64,000 bases of DNA from JAHJQZ01 sp963676075 (GCA_963676075.2 CAXXNZ010000024.1:62001-126000); one strand, 5' to 3'. Numbered from the stretch's first letter, positions 9,599 through 19,164 are shown. The notes: generated from the letters alone by a model not told the origin. Numbers and translations: made by a program.

Positions 9599-11806
9599 GT
9601 GAGACTTACAATCAAGGCAAAACTGACCGCCACATTCATAGTGGTTGTGGCCATGTCCGCAGGAGGCATGCTCTTGGCCAACCAAGACCTTGCGAGCCTC
9701 GATGATTCCTTCAACAACGCTATGAACGGCCCGGTCAAACGCATCTCCATTGCCGAGAACATCCAGAAGCTCTCCCTGGAAGTGGCGCAGGCCGAAAAGG
9801 ACCTCATCCTGTCCACCGACGAGGCGACGAAGAACCAGATCGTCGCGACAATCGAGGAAGAGGCCAACCAAATCCGCGATCTGGAAAACCAGCTTCGTGA
9901 CCTCTCGGATGAGGAAGGCCTGAGGCGGATCGACACGTTCAGCACCGATTGGGAGAGCTATCTCAAGCTCGACGAGCAGATTCAGCATTTTGCGCTGATG
10001 AACTCCGACACGCATGCGCGTCTTCTTGCACAGAGCGACGGCGCAACGGCCTATGTCGCCATGATCGAGCCACTGCGCGACCTGCAGGATCGGCTTGCAG
10101 ACAATCCGATGCCGACAGCCACCGACATGCAGACGCTTGGCGCGGTCGGACGACTGGAAGCCGATATCTCGGGGCTGCGTGCAACCCTGCTCGATGTCCT
10201 GGTGACACAGGACGATCCTGCCGCACAGGCCAAATATTCCGCCGAGGTGGACGACCAGGTTGCCCGGATCACACAGACCATCAAGGCGACGCCCCAGATC
10301 TCCGCACAGGACCGGGCGCTGTGGCAGGGTTTCTCCGACCGCTTCGGCAAATGGACGGAGATCGCCGACACTTATCGCAACGTCTCGCTCGAGAATGGCA
10401 GCGCCAAGGCGCATGACCTGGCAGTCGGCGAAGCGGCAACGGCCCGGATCCTTGCCATGTCCAAGCTCGATGACGTCATCGCGCTCGAAAACGAGCAGTT
10501 GAACCAGGCCTCGGTCGACAACGGCCAGCTCTACGAACACAGCCGTTCCCTGCTGATCGCGCTGATGATCGCCTCAATCCTGATCGCGGCCGGCGCCGCC
10601 ACCTGGATCGTGCTTGGGATCAGTCGTGGCCTGAACCGGGTGATGGCCTCGGTCGGCGCGGTCGCCATTGGCGATCTCGACAACACCATCGAGGTGACAT
10701 CGAACGACGAAATCAAGGACCTTATCGACAAGGTCAATGTGATGACCGAGAACCTGCGCGTAACGGCTGCGATCGCCGACGATATTGCCAATGGCGATCT
10801 TACCGTCGAACCCAAGCCCTTGTCCGACAAGGACACGCTTGGCCTGGCGCTCGAACGCATGGTCACGCGCCTTCGCAGCGTCATCGCCGATGCCATCTCC
10901 TCGGCGGAGAGCGTCTCCTCGGGCAGTCAGCAGTTGTCATCGACGGCGGAAGAGCTCAGCCAGGGTGCGACCGAGCAGGCCTCGTCCACCGAAGAGGCAT
11001 CGGCCTCGATGGAGGAAATGGCCTCTACCATCAAGCAGAGCGCCGATAACGCCTCTCAGACCGAAAAGATCGCTCGCCAATCGGCGTCCGACGCCCAACT
11101 GAGTGGGGACGCTGTCGGCAAGGCAGTGGCTGCCATGAAGACCATCGCCGAAAAGATATCGGTGGTGCAGGAGATTGCCCGTCAGACCGATCTGCTGGCG
11201 CTCAACGCCGCGGTGGAAGCGGCCCGGGCCGGCGAACACGGTCGAGGCTTCGCCGTGGTGGCTTCCGAAGTCAGAAAGCTCGCCGAACGCAGCCAGTCGG
11301 CCGCCACCGAAATCTCGGCCCTTTCCGGCGACACGGTCACTGCGGCGACATCGGCTGGCGAAATGCTCGGCAAACTGGTGCCGGACATCCAGCGCACCGC
11401 CGAACTGGTGGGCGAAATCTCGGCCGCTACCCGCGAGCAGAACGCCGGCGCCTCCCAGATCAACACGGCCATCCAGCAGCTCGACCAGGTGACCCAGCAG
11501 AACACCAGCGCAGCCGAGGAAATGTCCTCGACAGCAGAGGAGTTGGCCGGTCAGTCCGAGCAGCTTCAATCAGCGATCAGCTATTTCAAGATCAGCGCTC
11601 AGCACAAAACCGATACGGCTGCCGCAAACGCAACCATGAGCGATGGCACCGGAAAGTCGCGGCCGGGCACGGGCGGCAAGGCAGTGCCAAAGGCGCCGTC
11701 CGCCGCAAAGACCGCTGGCAAGAGCAGGAACAGCGGCGGGTTCGATCTCGATCTGGACCGCGGAGAAGACGAACTCGACGGCGAGTTCAGTCGCAGCGTA
11801 GCTTAG
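9599..11806 (+). CDS. Methyl-accepting chemotaxis protein (MCP) 2
   Basis: A 735-residue receptor starting at GTG 9599 with GAAAGGA eight bases upstream. It has TM1 near residues 9-30, a periplasmic helical domain of about 285 residues unlike that of MCP 1, TM2 at about 315-340, a HAMP region that looks duplicated (two HAMP-like stretches to about 430), then the signalling coiled coil with the conserved tip EIARQTDLLALNAAVEAARA near 524-543. The signalling halves of MCP 1 and MCP 2 are close paralogues in both protein and DNA. The tail ends GGFDLDLDRGEDELDGEF, echoing the MCP 1 tail. A 285-base gap with no gene and a short hairpin (ACCGC/GCGGT near 9490-9510) separates it from MCP 1, so it may have its own promoter. 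Confidence 0.95.
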   Translation: MRLTIKAKLTATFIVVVAMSAGGMLLANQDLASLDDSFNNAMNGPVKRISIAENIQKLSLEVAQAEKDLILSTDEATKNQIVATIEEEANQIRDLENQLRDLSDEEGLRRIDTFSTDWESYLKLDEQIQHFALMNSDTHARLLAQSDGATAYVAMIEPLRDLQDRLADNPMPTATDMQTLGAVGRLEADISGLRATLLDVLVTQDDPAAQAKYSAEVDDQVARITQTIKATPQISAQDRALWQGFSDRFGKWTEIADTYRNVSLENGSAKAHDLAVGEAATARILAMSKLDDVIALENEQLNQASVDNGQLYEHSRSLLIALMIASILIAAGAATWIVLGISRGLNRVMASVGAVAIGDLDNTIEVTSNDEIKDLIDKVNVMTENLRVTAAIADDIANGDLTVEPKPLSDKDTLGLALERMVTRLRSVIADAISSAESVSSGSQQLSSTAEELSQGATEQASSTEEASASMEEMASTIKQSADNASQTEKIARQSASDAQLSGDAVGKAVAAMKTIAEKISVVQEIARQTDLLALNAAVEAARAGEHGRGFAVVASEVRKLAERSQSAATEISALSGDTVTAATSAGEMLGKLVPDIQRTAELVGEISAATREQNAGASQINTAIQQLDQVTQQNTSAAEEMSSTAEELAGQSEQLQSAISYFKISAQHKTDTAAANATMSDGTGKSRPGTGGKAVPKAPSAAKTAGKSRNSGGFDLDLDRGEDELDGEFSRSVA

Positions 11807-11820
11807 CGAAGGACCCAAGA

Positions 11821-12282
11821 ATGGCTGACAAACAGCAATATGTCACACTGCGTGTCGCCGAAGAGCTCTACGCAGCGCCAGTGGAGCGGGTGCAGGAAAT
11901 TCTCGACGTGTGTCCGATCTCGAGATTGCCGCGTGCCCCGGCTCACCTGCTTGGCATGATCGATGTCCGTGGCGAAGGCACACCGGTATTCGATCTGCGT
12001 GCAACCCTCGATTTTCCGCCCACGGAGGATACGGTGAACACGCGCATCGTCGTGCTCTTCGTGCAGTCCGGAACAGGAGAAACCCGCATCGGCCTCAGGG
12101 CCGACAGGGTGATCGAGGTCACGGCTCTCGATGCCGATGAACTCGATCCACCACCTCAGATCGGGCGCTCGAACGCCGCCCATGCCATCGTCGGCATCGG
12201 ACGGCGCAACGGCGCTTTCGTCACTGTTCTCGACCTCGATCATCTTCTGGCCGAGGACGCAATATCGGTCAGGGCCGCTTGA
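11821..12282 (+). CDS. cheW: CheW coupling protein (second copy)
   Basis: A 153-residue CheW domain protein, intact. Recognisable parts are VERVQEILDV, the LLGMIDVRGEGTPVFDLR strand pair and NTRIVVLFVQSG, ending with a hydrophobic strand (FVTVLDLDHLL). It starts 15 bases after the MCP 2 stop. It links CheA to receptor tips. Given the frameshift in the upstream cheW, this may be the only functional coupling protein of this operon, apart from the CheW-like domain within CheA itself. Sequence is divergent from the first copy, so the two probably had distinct receptor preferences. Confidence 0.92.
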   Translation: MADKQQYVTLRVAEELYAAPVERVQEILDVCPISRLPRAPAHLLGMIDVRGEGTPVFDLRATLDFPPTEDTVNTRIVVLFVQSGTGETRIGLRADRVIEVTALDADELDPPPQIGRSNAAHAIVGIGRRNGAFVTVLDLDHLLAEDAISVRAA

Positions 12283-12345
12283 TATCCGGCTGACAAAACT
12301 GCCGGGCGCAGATTCATTGCGCCCGGTTCGAATGGAGTACCCGCG

Positions 12346-13215
12346 GTGCCAAATGTAGCATACGAATTGCCTGCGACCGGCTTGGAGGATCACCTCAGCG
12401 TCCGGGACTTCAATCGGATTTCCGATCTCATCGGAGAAAAGGTCGGGATCAAGCTGCCGCCGGCCAAGAGCAGCCTGGTCGAAGGCCGGCTTCGGAAACG
12501 CATGAGGGCGGGCGGTTTCGAGAGCCTTGGCGATTATTGCCAATGGCTGTTCAACAACAACGGGTTGGATCAGGAGCTTTTGCATCTGATCGACGCGGTC
12601 ACAACAAACAAGACCGACTTCTTCCGCGAGCCCGATCATTACGACAACCTCGAGAAGATGATCGTGCCGGAGTTGCTGCGGGTTCGCGAACGCAACCCGT
12701 TGATCAAGGTCTGGAGCGCGGCCTGCTCCAATGGTGCCGAAGCCTTTTCGGCCGCCATGGTTCTGGAAGACATGCTGCGGGTCAACAACACCTTCCGCTA
12801 TGCCGTGCTGGGTACGGATGTGGCGATCTCGGTGCTCGAACAGGCGCGGCGCGCTGTTTATGCGTCGGACTGGATGGAACCGGTCCCCGCCGAAATGCTG
12901 TCACGCTATGTCATGCGCGCGCGTCGCCCAGGTTCACGGCCGGACGTCCGTATCGTCCCGGAGCTCAGGCGCCGGACAGCCTTCCGTCATCTCAACCTCA
13001 TGGAAAAGTCGTACGGGATCGACCGGGACGTTGACGTGATCTTCTTGCGCAACGTTCTGATCTATTTCGAGAAACCTGTTCAGGAGGCGGTGATCTCGCG
13101 GCTTGTTGGCCACTTGCGACCCGGCGGGTTTCTTCTGCTTGGCCATTCCGAATCCATGATCGGCAGTGGCTTCTCCCTGACCCAGGTCGCTCCTGCAACC
13201 TTTCAGAAGATTTGA
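12346..13215 (+). CDS. cheR: Chemotaxis protein methyltransferase CheR
   Basis: A 289-residue enzyme that transfers methyl groups from S-adenosylmethionine to receptor glutamates. The N-terminal helical domain is followed by the SAM-binding domain, with TTNKTDFFREPDHY, KVWSAACSNGAEAFS (nucleotide motif) and DVIFLRNVLIYF, all typical of CheR. Start is GTG 12346, with GGAG about ten bases upstream; no ATG fits better. The stop overlaps the beginning of the cheB frame. Partner receptors in this operon lack the C-terminal pentapeptide that some CheR proteins use for tethering. Confidence 0.95.
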   Translation: MPNVAYELPATGLEDHLSVRDFNRISDLIGEKVGIKLPPAKSSLVEGRLRKRMRAGGFESLGDYCQWLFNNNGLDQELLHLIDAVTTNKTDFFREPDHYDNLEKMIVPELLRVRERNPLIKVWSAACSNGAEAFSAAMVLEDMLRVNNTFRYAVLGTDVAISVLEQARRAVYASDWMEPVPAEMLSRYVMRARRPGSRPDVRIVPELRRRTAFRHLNLMEKSYGIDRDVDVIFLRNVLIYFEKPVQEAVISRLVGHLRPGGFLLLGHSESMIGSGFSLTQVAPATFQKI

Positions 13216-13223
13216 GTGCCTCA

Positions 13224-14369
13224 ATGCCGGAAATGGCTGCCAGACCAGCGACGGGAGACAGGATCAAGGTCCTGATCGTCGACGATTCCGCCTCGGTGCG
13301 GACGGCGCTCAGCGACATCCTTTCCAGCGATCCCGCATTCGAGGTGATGGCGCCTGCCGGCGATCCCTATATTGCCGCCGAGCGCATTCGCAAGCAGGTT
13401 CCCGACGTCATCTTCCTCGACATCGAAATGCCACGCATGGACGGCCTGACCTTCCTGAGAAAGCTTCTGGCGCAGAAGCCGATCCCGGTCGTCATCTGTT
13501 CGAGCCTGGCCGAATCCGGGTCGGACACACTGATGCAGGCACTTGAAGCCGGAGCGGTCGACGTGGTGACCAAGCCGCGCATCGACACCGCCCAGTTCCT
13601 GCAGGATTCGCGAATGCGCATCTGTGACGCCGCCAAGGCGGCAGCTCAGGTGCAATTGACCGGGCGGCGACGGGCGCCGCCTCCAGTCAAGGTCGAGACC
13701 AAGCTTACTGCCGACGTGGTGATTGCGCCGGTGACACCGCAACGGCTTGCCGCGCTCAAGGCGCGCACGCCTCAGACGGAACCGGTGGTCTGCATCGGCG
13801 CCTCGACCGGCGGCACGGAAGCGCTCCGCGAGGTGCTCGTCGACCTGCCGGCGGATGCACCGGGCATCGTTATTGTCCAGCACATGCCGGAAAAGTTCAC
13901 CGAAGCCTTTGCCCGCCGGCTCAACACCCTGTGCGCCATGACGGTCAGCGAGGCGCGAAACGGCGACATCCTCGAAGCGGGCAAGGTGCTGATCGCGCCG
14001 GGCAATCGGCACATGGTGCTCCGGCGCAATGCCAAACGTTACACCGTCGATATCCTCGATGGACCTCATGTGGCGCGTCATCGTCCTTCGGTTGACGTGC
14101 TGTTCCGTTCCGCCGCTCAGAATGCCGCCGCCAATGCCGTCGGCTTGCTGTTGACCGGCATGGGCGACGACGGCGCCCAGGGTCTGCTCGAGATGCGCCA
14201 AGCCGGCGCCATGACCTACGCCCAGGACCAGGCGTCGAGCGTCGTGTTCGGCATGCCGGGGGCCGCGGTCGACAAAGGCGCTGCCGTCAAGGTTGTTTCC
14301 CTCGACCGCGTCGCGACAGAAATCGTCGGAATCCGGCGGAGTGGTGCCGAAAAGCAGGTGGATTTGTGA
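13224..14369 (+). CDS. cheB: Chemotaxis response regulator protein-glutamate methylesterase CheB
   Basis: A 381-residue two-domain protein. The receiver has VLIVDDSASVR and phospho-acceptor Asp66 in IFLDIEMPRMDG. A linker leads to the methylesterase domain with the catalytic triad: Ser194 in CIGASTGGTEAL, His in IVQHMPEKFT and Asp in LTGMGDDGAQG. It removes methyl groups from, or deamidates, receptors when phosphorylated by CheA. I took ATG 13224; a TTG twelve bases upstream overlapping the cheR stop is possible but less likely. It overlaps the following gene by TGATG. Confidence 0.95.
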   Translation: MPEMAARPATGDRIKVLIVDDSASVRTALSDILSSDPAFEVMAPAGDPYIAAERIRKQVPDVIFLDIEMPRMDGLTFLRKLLAQKPIPVVICSSLAESGSDTLMQALEAGAVDVVTKPRIDTAQFLQDSRMRICDAAKAAAQVQLTGRRRAPPPVKVETKLTADVVIAPVTPQRLAALKARTPQTEPVVCIGASTGGTEALREVLVDLPADAPGIVIVQHMPEKFTEAFARRLNTLCAMTVSEARNGDILEAGKVLIAPGNRHMVLRRNAKRYTVDILDGPHVARHRPSVDVLFRSAAQNAAANAVGLLLTGMGDDGAQGLLEMRQAGAMTYAQDQASSVVFGMPGAAVDKGAAVKVVSLDRVATEIVGIRRSGAEKQVDL

Positions 14370-16162
14370 TGCCGCAATCAGCAGAACGCAGAGACGAGCG
14401 GGATACGGGGCCGGAACTGACGGCCAGCATTACCGGGCAAATCGGGTCGATTGTCGCCGAACTTGCCACCCCGATCGCGCAGATCGACGAGTCCTTCGTT
14501 CAGGTCGGCAACAAGCTGGTCGAGTGTTCCGGTCGCCTGTCAAAGGTCACCGCCGCCTTCGAGGAATTGCCGGCGGATCTTGAAGGCGCCGAGCTGATCA
14601 GTGCGACATCCAAGCTCGAAGAGGTGATCGGGCATGCCAGCGAGATTGCCGAGGGCTTCGCCTCCGAACAGTCCGATCTCGACGAGCTGGTCAGGAAGGT
14701 GGATGCCGCCCGTGCGCCGATGGCCAGCCTGCGCAAGGTCATCCAGATGATCGGCATTTTGTCGATTAATGCCCGTGTTGTCGCCGCCGGCATGGTGGGC
14801 GACGGCGACATCGGTGTGTTCACCGACGACATTTCGGACCTTTCCAAGACTGCAACCGCAACCATTGCGCACTTCTTCAAAGCCTATGAACAGCTGTCGA
14901 CAGTGGTTCATAAGGCTGCGGCCGAGCGTGACAGGTTCCAGCAGGCACAGCGCGACACGCTGAAACAGGCAGCCGTGCGCCTGTCGGGCAATCTCGAGCA
15001 GATTGTCGGCAAGCGCGAGCAGTCTGCCGCCAATAGCGCCGAGACCACCCGCGTGACGCGTGACATCAACGGCCAGATCGGCACGACGGTCATGGCCATG
15101 CAGGTCGGTGACGCCACGCGTCAGCGTATCGAGCATCTCGTCGCCGCCTTCGGGGATATCGCCGCCCTCATGACGGGCAAAGCGCCAGCCGGACTTGATG
15201 TGCCAGATGAGGTCGATGCACCGATGATCGCCTCGCTGCTCCACGTTCTCGACACTCTTCTAGAGGCAGCGCTTGCCGAATATGACGATGGCGTGGTTGT
15301 GGCTGATCGGTCGCTGACAACGCTCATGACGCATGCCGGCGAAATCATGGAGCAAAGCGTTGCCCTTTACGGGCAGAGGGATCACCGGGGGGAATCGGCT
15401 CTCGGTGCACTCGACGACGACATGCGCCAGGTCGGGGTTACGCTCGGGTCGTGCGAGGTTGCCCGCCGCAAGCTCGACGCCGCCGCCACATCGGTCGGCG
15501 AGATGGTGGCCCAGCTTCTCAGCCATGTCGAAGCCGTACAGCATATCGAAGCCAGCATGCGGCTGGTCACGCTCAATGCGGCGATCAAATGCGCCCAGCT
15601 CGGTCCGGAAGGCAAGGCGCTCGACGTCATTGCCAAGCAGTTGCGCGAGCTCACCGCCGATACCGTAACTTCGGCCGAGACGGCCATGAGAGTGCTCAAC
15701 GACGCAGCCGAACGTGCAAGCGCAGTCGTCAAGACGGCAAACGGCGAAGCCTCCGGCCGCATTTCCGAACTTGTGGGGGATGCCGAAGAGGCGATCTCCT
15801 TGTTCGAGACGGTCGACAGGCAGTTGAGCGCCGCCCTTTCGCTGCTCGACGACCAATGCGACGCCGCCAAGATCCTGCTCTCGGAAGCCAGGCAGGATTT
15901 TGCCGGTCACGCCGTCATCTCGGAATCGCTCGCCGATGCGCATATCGAGCTGGGCGAAATGATCACGACGCTCGGCGCGCCGGAAGTGACACGGCTCGCA
16001 TCCGATGCATTCGGCGAGGCGTTCCTCGCCCACCTGCGCAGTTACTACACCATGGAAAGTGAACGCCGGATCCACGACGCAATCATCGGCGTCGTGATGC
16101 AGAATGCCGCTGAGGACAGCACCGATGCCGCCGAAGACGACATGGATCTCGGTCTGTTTTAA
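14369..16162 (+). CDS. Soluble receptor-like coiled-coil protein at end of chemotaxis operon
   Basis: A 597-residue acidic, mostly helical protein with no transmembrane segment. It has long heptad-like stretches and several pieces that resemble MCP signalling helices, such as IQMIGILSINARVVAAGM and SMRLVTLNAAIKCAQLGPEG, both like the hairpin-tip motif ...LNAAIEAARAG. The tip motif thus appears twice in altered form. It ends DDMDLGLF. The start ATG 14369 overlaps the cheB stop, so it is the last cistron. It may be a cytoplasmic chemoreceptor or array adaptor. The family is not named with confidence; the MCP-like character is read from sequence, and the role is inferred from position. Confidence 0.75.
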   Translation: MPQSAERRDERDTGPELTASITGQIGSIVAELATPIAQIDESFVQVGNKLVECSGRLSKVTAAFEELPADLEGAELISATSKLEEVIGHASEIAEGFASEQSDLDELVRKVDAARAPMASLRKVIQMIGILSINARVVAAGMVGDGDIGVFTDDISDLSKTATATIAHFFKAYEQLSTVVHKAAAERDRFQQAQRDTLKQAAVRLSGNLEQIVGKREQSAANSAETTRVTRDINGQIGTTVMAMQVGDATRQRIEHLVAAFGDIAALMTGKAPAGLDVPDEVDAPMIASLLHVLDTLLEAALAEYDDGVVVADRSLTTLMTHAGEIMEQSVALYGQRDHRGESALGALDDDMRQVGVTLGSCEVARRKLDAAATSVGEMVAQLLSHVEAVQHIEASMRLVTLNAAIKCAQLGPEGKALDVIAKQLRELTADTVTSAETAMRVLNDAAERASAVVKTANGEASGRISELVGDAEEAISLFETVDRQLSAALSLLDDQCDAAKILLSEARQDFAGHAVISESLADAHIELGEMITTLGAPEVTRLASDAFGEAFLAHLRSYYTMESERRIHDAIIGVVMQNAAEDSTDAAEDDMDLGLF

Positions 16163-16288
16163 GTCATTTCACTGTTTCATGGAAACGTCGGAACATCCTG
16201 CGCACAAACGGGCATCGGCTGTGCACGAGGATGCACACTCCATGCGCTGAACCAGCACTGCATCTTGCGCCCGATGGCGGATACGAAG

Positions 16289-16314
16289 GCGGCGCTGCCC
16301 GAAAACAGCGCCGC
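16289..16314. terminator. Hairpin between convergent operons
   Basis: A perfect 9-bp stem GCGGCGCTG / CAGCGCCGC with an 8-base loop sits between the end of the chemotaxis operon (+) and the end of the arabinoside importer (-). Its position between convergent genes fits a bidirectional terminator. There is no clear T tract on either side. Confidence 0.5.
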
Positions 16315-16349
16315 AAGACAGTTCGGCGGAACGCGAACGAAAAACCCGA

Positions 16350-17273
16350 TCAGCCTTCGTTCATGCGCACGAAGCGGCCGTCCGCCTGCTCGATCATCTT
16401 GCTTGTCGCCGCCTTGGCCAGCATCGCGTCGCTGGCCGTGATCAGATCGGTGGCAGTCTTGAGATCGCCGTGACCTGCGTTCTCGGTCGACAGCACCGAC
16501 GCCTTGAGCAGTTTGGCATATGGATGCTGCGGGTTCTCGAGCACAGGACGCGCCGGCCCCATTTCAACCACCCGGCCCTTTTGCATGATGATGATGCGAT
16601 CCGAGATGTAATAGGCCGTGGCGAGGTCGTGGGTGATGTAGATGACATGCACGCCGAAATCGTCGCGCAGCGACCTGAGCAGATTGACGATCGCCATGCG
16701 CAAGGACGCATCGACCATCGACACCGGCTCGTCGGCAATCAGCACTTTCGGATCGCAGACCAGCGCCCGCGCAATGGCGCAACGCTGCAGCTGCCCACCC
16801 GAAAGCTCATGCGGATAACGGCCCTTGATTTCGCCCAGTGACAAGCCGACCTTGACCAAGGCCTCGTCCATGGCCTTTTCGACAGCGTCGTGATCGCTGA
16901 ACTGGAGGAATGCCCTGGCCGTCGACTCGATATAGCGGTCGACACGCTTGAGCGGGTTGAACGCCTCGAACGGATTCTGGAACACCGGCTGCATCTTGGC
17001 CATGAAGGCGGTGCGATCCTTGCCCCACATGCCGGTCGGAACCGGCTGCCCTTCGAACCGGATGGTGCCCTGGGACGGCGTATCGAGACCGAGGATCATG
17101 CGCGCCAGCGTCGTCTTGCCGGAGCCGGATTCGCCGATGATCGTGAAGATCTCCGGCTTTTCCTTTTCCAGCACGAAATTGGCATCGACAACGGCGTCGG
17201 TGATGGTGCGTCCGAGAATGCCGCCCGAAGCAAAGCGCCGGTTGACGTGATCGACTTCGAGAAGGTGGGTCAT
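16350..17273 (-). CDS. Oligosaccharide/peptide ABC importer, ATP-binding protein 2 (DppF-like)
   Basis: A 307-residue ATPase of the Opp/Dpp class. Walker A is GESGSGKTT, signature LSGGQLQRCAIARAL, Walker B VLIADEPVS, and switch His in ITHDLATAYY. After the core it has a roughly 50-residue C-terminal extension without the usual cysteine/proline-rich oligopeptide motif, which its partner does have. It is the last gene of a minus-strand operon led by an arabinofuranosidase and overlaps the preceding ATPase by 4 bases. It is likely the second half of a heterodimeric motor importing arabinose-containing oligosaccharides; the substrate is inferred from the enzyme upstream. Confidence 0.9.
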   Translation of the reverse strand: MTHLLEVDHVNRRFASGGILGRTITDAVVDANFVLEKEKPEIFTIIGESGSGKTTLARMILGLDTPSQGTIRFEGQPVPTGMWGKDRTAFMAKMQPVFQNPFEAFNPLKRVDRYIESTARAFLQFSDHDAVEKAMDEALVKVGLSLGEIKGRYPHELSGGQLQRCAIARALVCDPKVLIADEPVSMVDASLRMAIVNLLRSLRDDFGVHVIYITHDLATAYYISDRIIIMQKGRVVEMGPARPVLENPQHPYAKLLKASVLSTENAGHGDLKTATDLITASDAMLAKAATSKMIEQADGRFVRMNEG

Positions 17274-18307
17274 GATTTCGCCTCCGCACCGATCGGCATG
17301 TCGGCATCAAGAACCGGGCGCACCTCGTCGGCACGCCAGCACGCGGAACGGTGTTCCTCGCCCACGGTCGCAAGCGGCGGCACCTCGGTGCGGCACTTGT
17401 CGATGGCAAGCGGACAGCGCGGGTGGAAGCGGCAACCAGCCGGCGGATCGGCGAGGTTTGGAGGTCGTCCTTCAAGCGCCGGGCGCTGGCGCGTGTCGCC
17501 GATGCGCGGCAGACTGGCGACCAGATGCGCCGTATAGGGATGCTTGGGGCTGCGGAACAGGTCGCGGGTACGTGCTTCCTCAACCAGACGACCGGCATAG
17601 ATGATGCCGACCCGGTCGGTGATGTTGGCGTGCACCGCCATGTCATGGGTGACAAAAACCACCGACGACTTGATCTCCTGCTGGATGTTCCGGAGCAGGG
17701 CGAGAACGTCCTTTTGCACCACGACGTCGAGCGCGGTGGTCGGCTCGTCGGCAATGATGAATTCGGGATGACAAACCGTTGCCAGACCGATGGTGACGCG
17801 CTGACGCATGCCGCCGGAAAGCTCGTGCGGATAGGACGTCAACACCGATGCCGGCAGCTTCAGGTGCTCAAGATGGTCCTTGACCCGGTCCCAGAACGGC
17901 GTGCCTGTAAGGCCGAGCGGACGCTGGGCAAAATCGGCGAAGCTTTTCTCGATCCGCCGCACCGGGTTCAGCACGCTCATCGAGCCCTGCATGATATAGC
18001 TCAGGTTCTTCCAGCGAATATTCTTGAGCGTTTCTTCGCTGGCCTTGGTCGGATCGACTATCTTGCCGCCGAAATCGAAGCTGACGCTTCCGGAAACGAC
18101 CTCCAGCGGCGGCCTGATGGCGGCGGCGAGCACCTTGATGAAGCTGGTCTTGCCGCTCGAGCTCTCGCCGGCGATGCCGTAGATCTCGTTGCGCTTGACC
18201 GTCATGGTGATGTCGTCGACAGCCCGCACTTCGCGCGAGATGCCGTAATAGTTCATCAGGTAGTAGGCCTTGAGCCCTTCGACGGTGAGGATGTCTTTCT
18301 CACTCAT
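17270..18307 (-). CDS. Oligosaccharide/peptide ABC importer, ATP-binding protein 1 (DppD-like)
   Basis: A 345-residue ATPase. It has Walker A GESSSGKTS, signature LSGGMRQRVTIGLA, Walker B IIADEPTTALD and VTHDMAVHANI. The C terminus carries the oligopeptide-ATPase cysteine motif PPAGCRFHPRCP, typical of Dpp/Opp ATPases and often involved in iron-sulfur binding. It overlaps the permease gene upstream and the second ATPase downstream by 4 bases each, showing translational coupling. It powers uptake through the two permeases of the same operon. Confidence 0.93.
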   Translation of the reverse strand: MSEKDILTVEGLKAYYLMNYYGISREVRAVDDITMTVKRNEIYGIAGESSSGKTSFIKVLAAAIRPPLEVVSGSVSFDFGGKIVDPTKASEETLKNIRWKNLSYIMQGSMSVLNPVRRIEKSFADFAQRPLGLTGTPFWDRVKDHLEHLKLPASVLTSYPHELSGGMRQRVTIGLATVCHPEFIIADEPTTALDVVVQKDVLALLRNIQQEIKSSVVFVTHDMAVHANITDRVGIIYAGRLVEEARTRDLFRSPKHPYTAHLVASLPRIGDTRQRPALEGRPPNLADPPAGCRFHPRCPLAIDKCRTEVPPLATVGEEHRSACWRADEVRPVLDADMPIGAEAKS

Positions 18308-19161
18308 GCGCCCATCCTCCGCAAGCGGCTGCGCGGATCGATATATTCATTCATCGACACCGCCAAAAGGAACAACCCGATGAACAGCATGACCACCAGA
18401 ATCACCGGAATGGCGATCCACCACCAGATGCCGACCACCAGGGCCGAGTGGTTATTGGCCCAGAACAAGGTCGTGCCCACCGTCGGGATCGTGATGTTGG
18501 TGAACCCGAGCACGGCCAGCGTCACTTCCAGACCGATCGACCAGATCATGTTGGCCATGGCCGTCGAAAAGACGATCGGCATGACATAGGGCAGGTGCTC
18601 CTCGAACATGATCTTGAGCGGCGACATGCCGGCAAACATTGCCTGGCGGGTGAACTCGCGGTGCCTCAGTCCAAGTGCCACGGTCCGGATCAGGCGCGCG
18701 TCATAGGGCCAGCCAAAGCAGGCCATGACCAGCGCCAGATTGAACGAATTGAGGTCGCTCCTCAAAACGAAATAGAACAGCAACAGGATCGGGAAGATCG
18801 GTATCGACACGAAGATGTCGGCGAAGAACATCAGCACCCGGTCGACAACGCCGCCCATGTAACCGGCCACCATGCCGACGAAGATCGAGATCAGACGGCT
18901 GACAAGTGCGACGGTCAGACCGAAGGTCAAAGAATTCCAGAAGGCGGTGGACAATTGCCAGAACATGTCCTGGCCGCGCGAATTGGTGCCGAACCAGTAC
19001 TGGGCATTCGGCGCCACATCCATGGGCGCGGCATAGACCAGGCTTGGATCAACCGGCGCAAGGAAATGCAGAAAGCCGAAGATGACGATCAAACCGACAA
19101 ACACGATGCCGATGGCGAATTCGATATTGTAGCGAAACAGGTCGCGGAAAACGCTGAACAT
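18304..19161 (-). CDS. Oligosaccharide/peptide ABC importer permease 2 (DppC-like)
   Basis: A 285-residue inner-membrane permease. TM1 is close to the N terminus (FAIGIVFVGLIVIFGFLHFLAP), followed by the periplasmic loop YWFGTNSRGQDMFWQL, which matches the DppC hallmark (FGTDxxGRD). Further membrane segments follow, with the EAA-type coupling loop near AMFAGMSPLKIMFEEHLPY. It pairs with the upstream permease to form the channel. It lies 3 bases after its partner and overlaps the ATPase gene. Confidence 0.92.
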   Translation of the reverse strand: MFSVFRDLFRYNIEFAIGIVFVGLIVIFGFLHFLAPVDPSLVYAAPMDVAPNAQYWFGTNSRGQDMFWQLSTAFWNSLTFGLTVALVSRLISIFVGMVAGYMGGVVDRVLMFFADIFVSIPIFPILLLFYFVLRSDLNSFNLALVMACFGWPYDARLIRTVALGLRHREFTRQAMFAGMSPLKIMFEEHLPYVMPIVFSTAMANMIWSIGLEVTLAVLGFTNITIPTVGTTLFWANNHSALVVGIWWWIAIPVILVVMLFIGLFLLAVSMNEYIDPRSRLRRMGA

Positions 19162-19164
19162 GAT

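Noticed and set aside
12320..12345. GGTTCGAAT string resembling a tRNA T-arm
   Set aside because: No matching acceptor, anticodon or D-arm sequence around it; it is the short gap before cheR.
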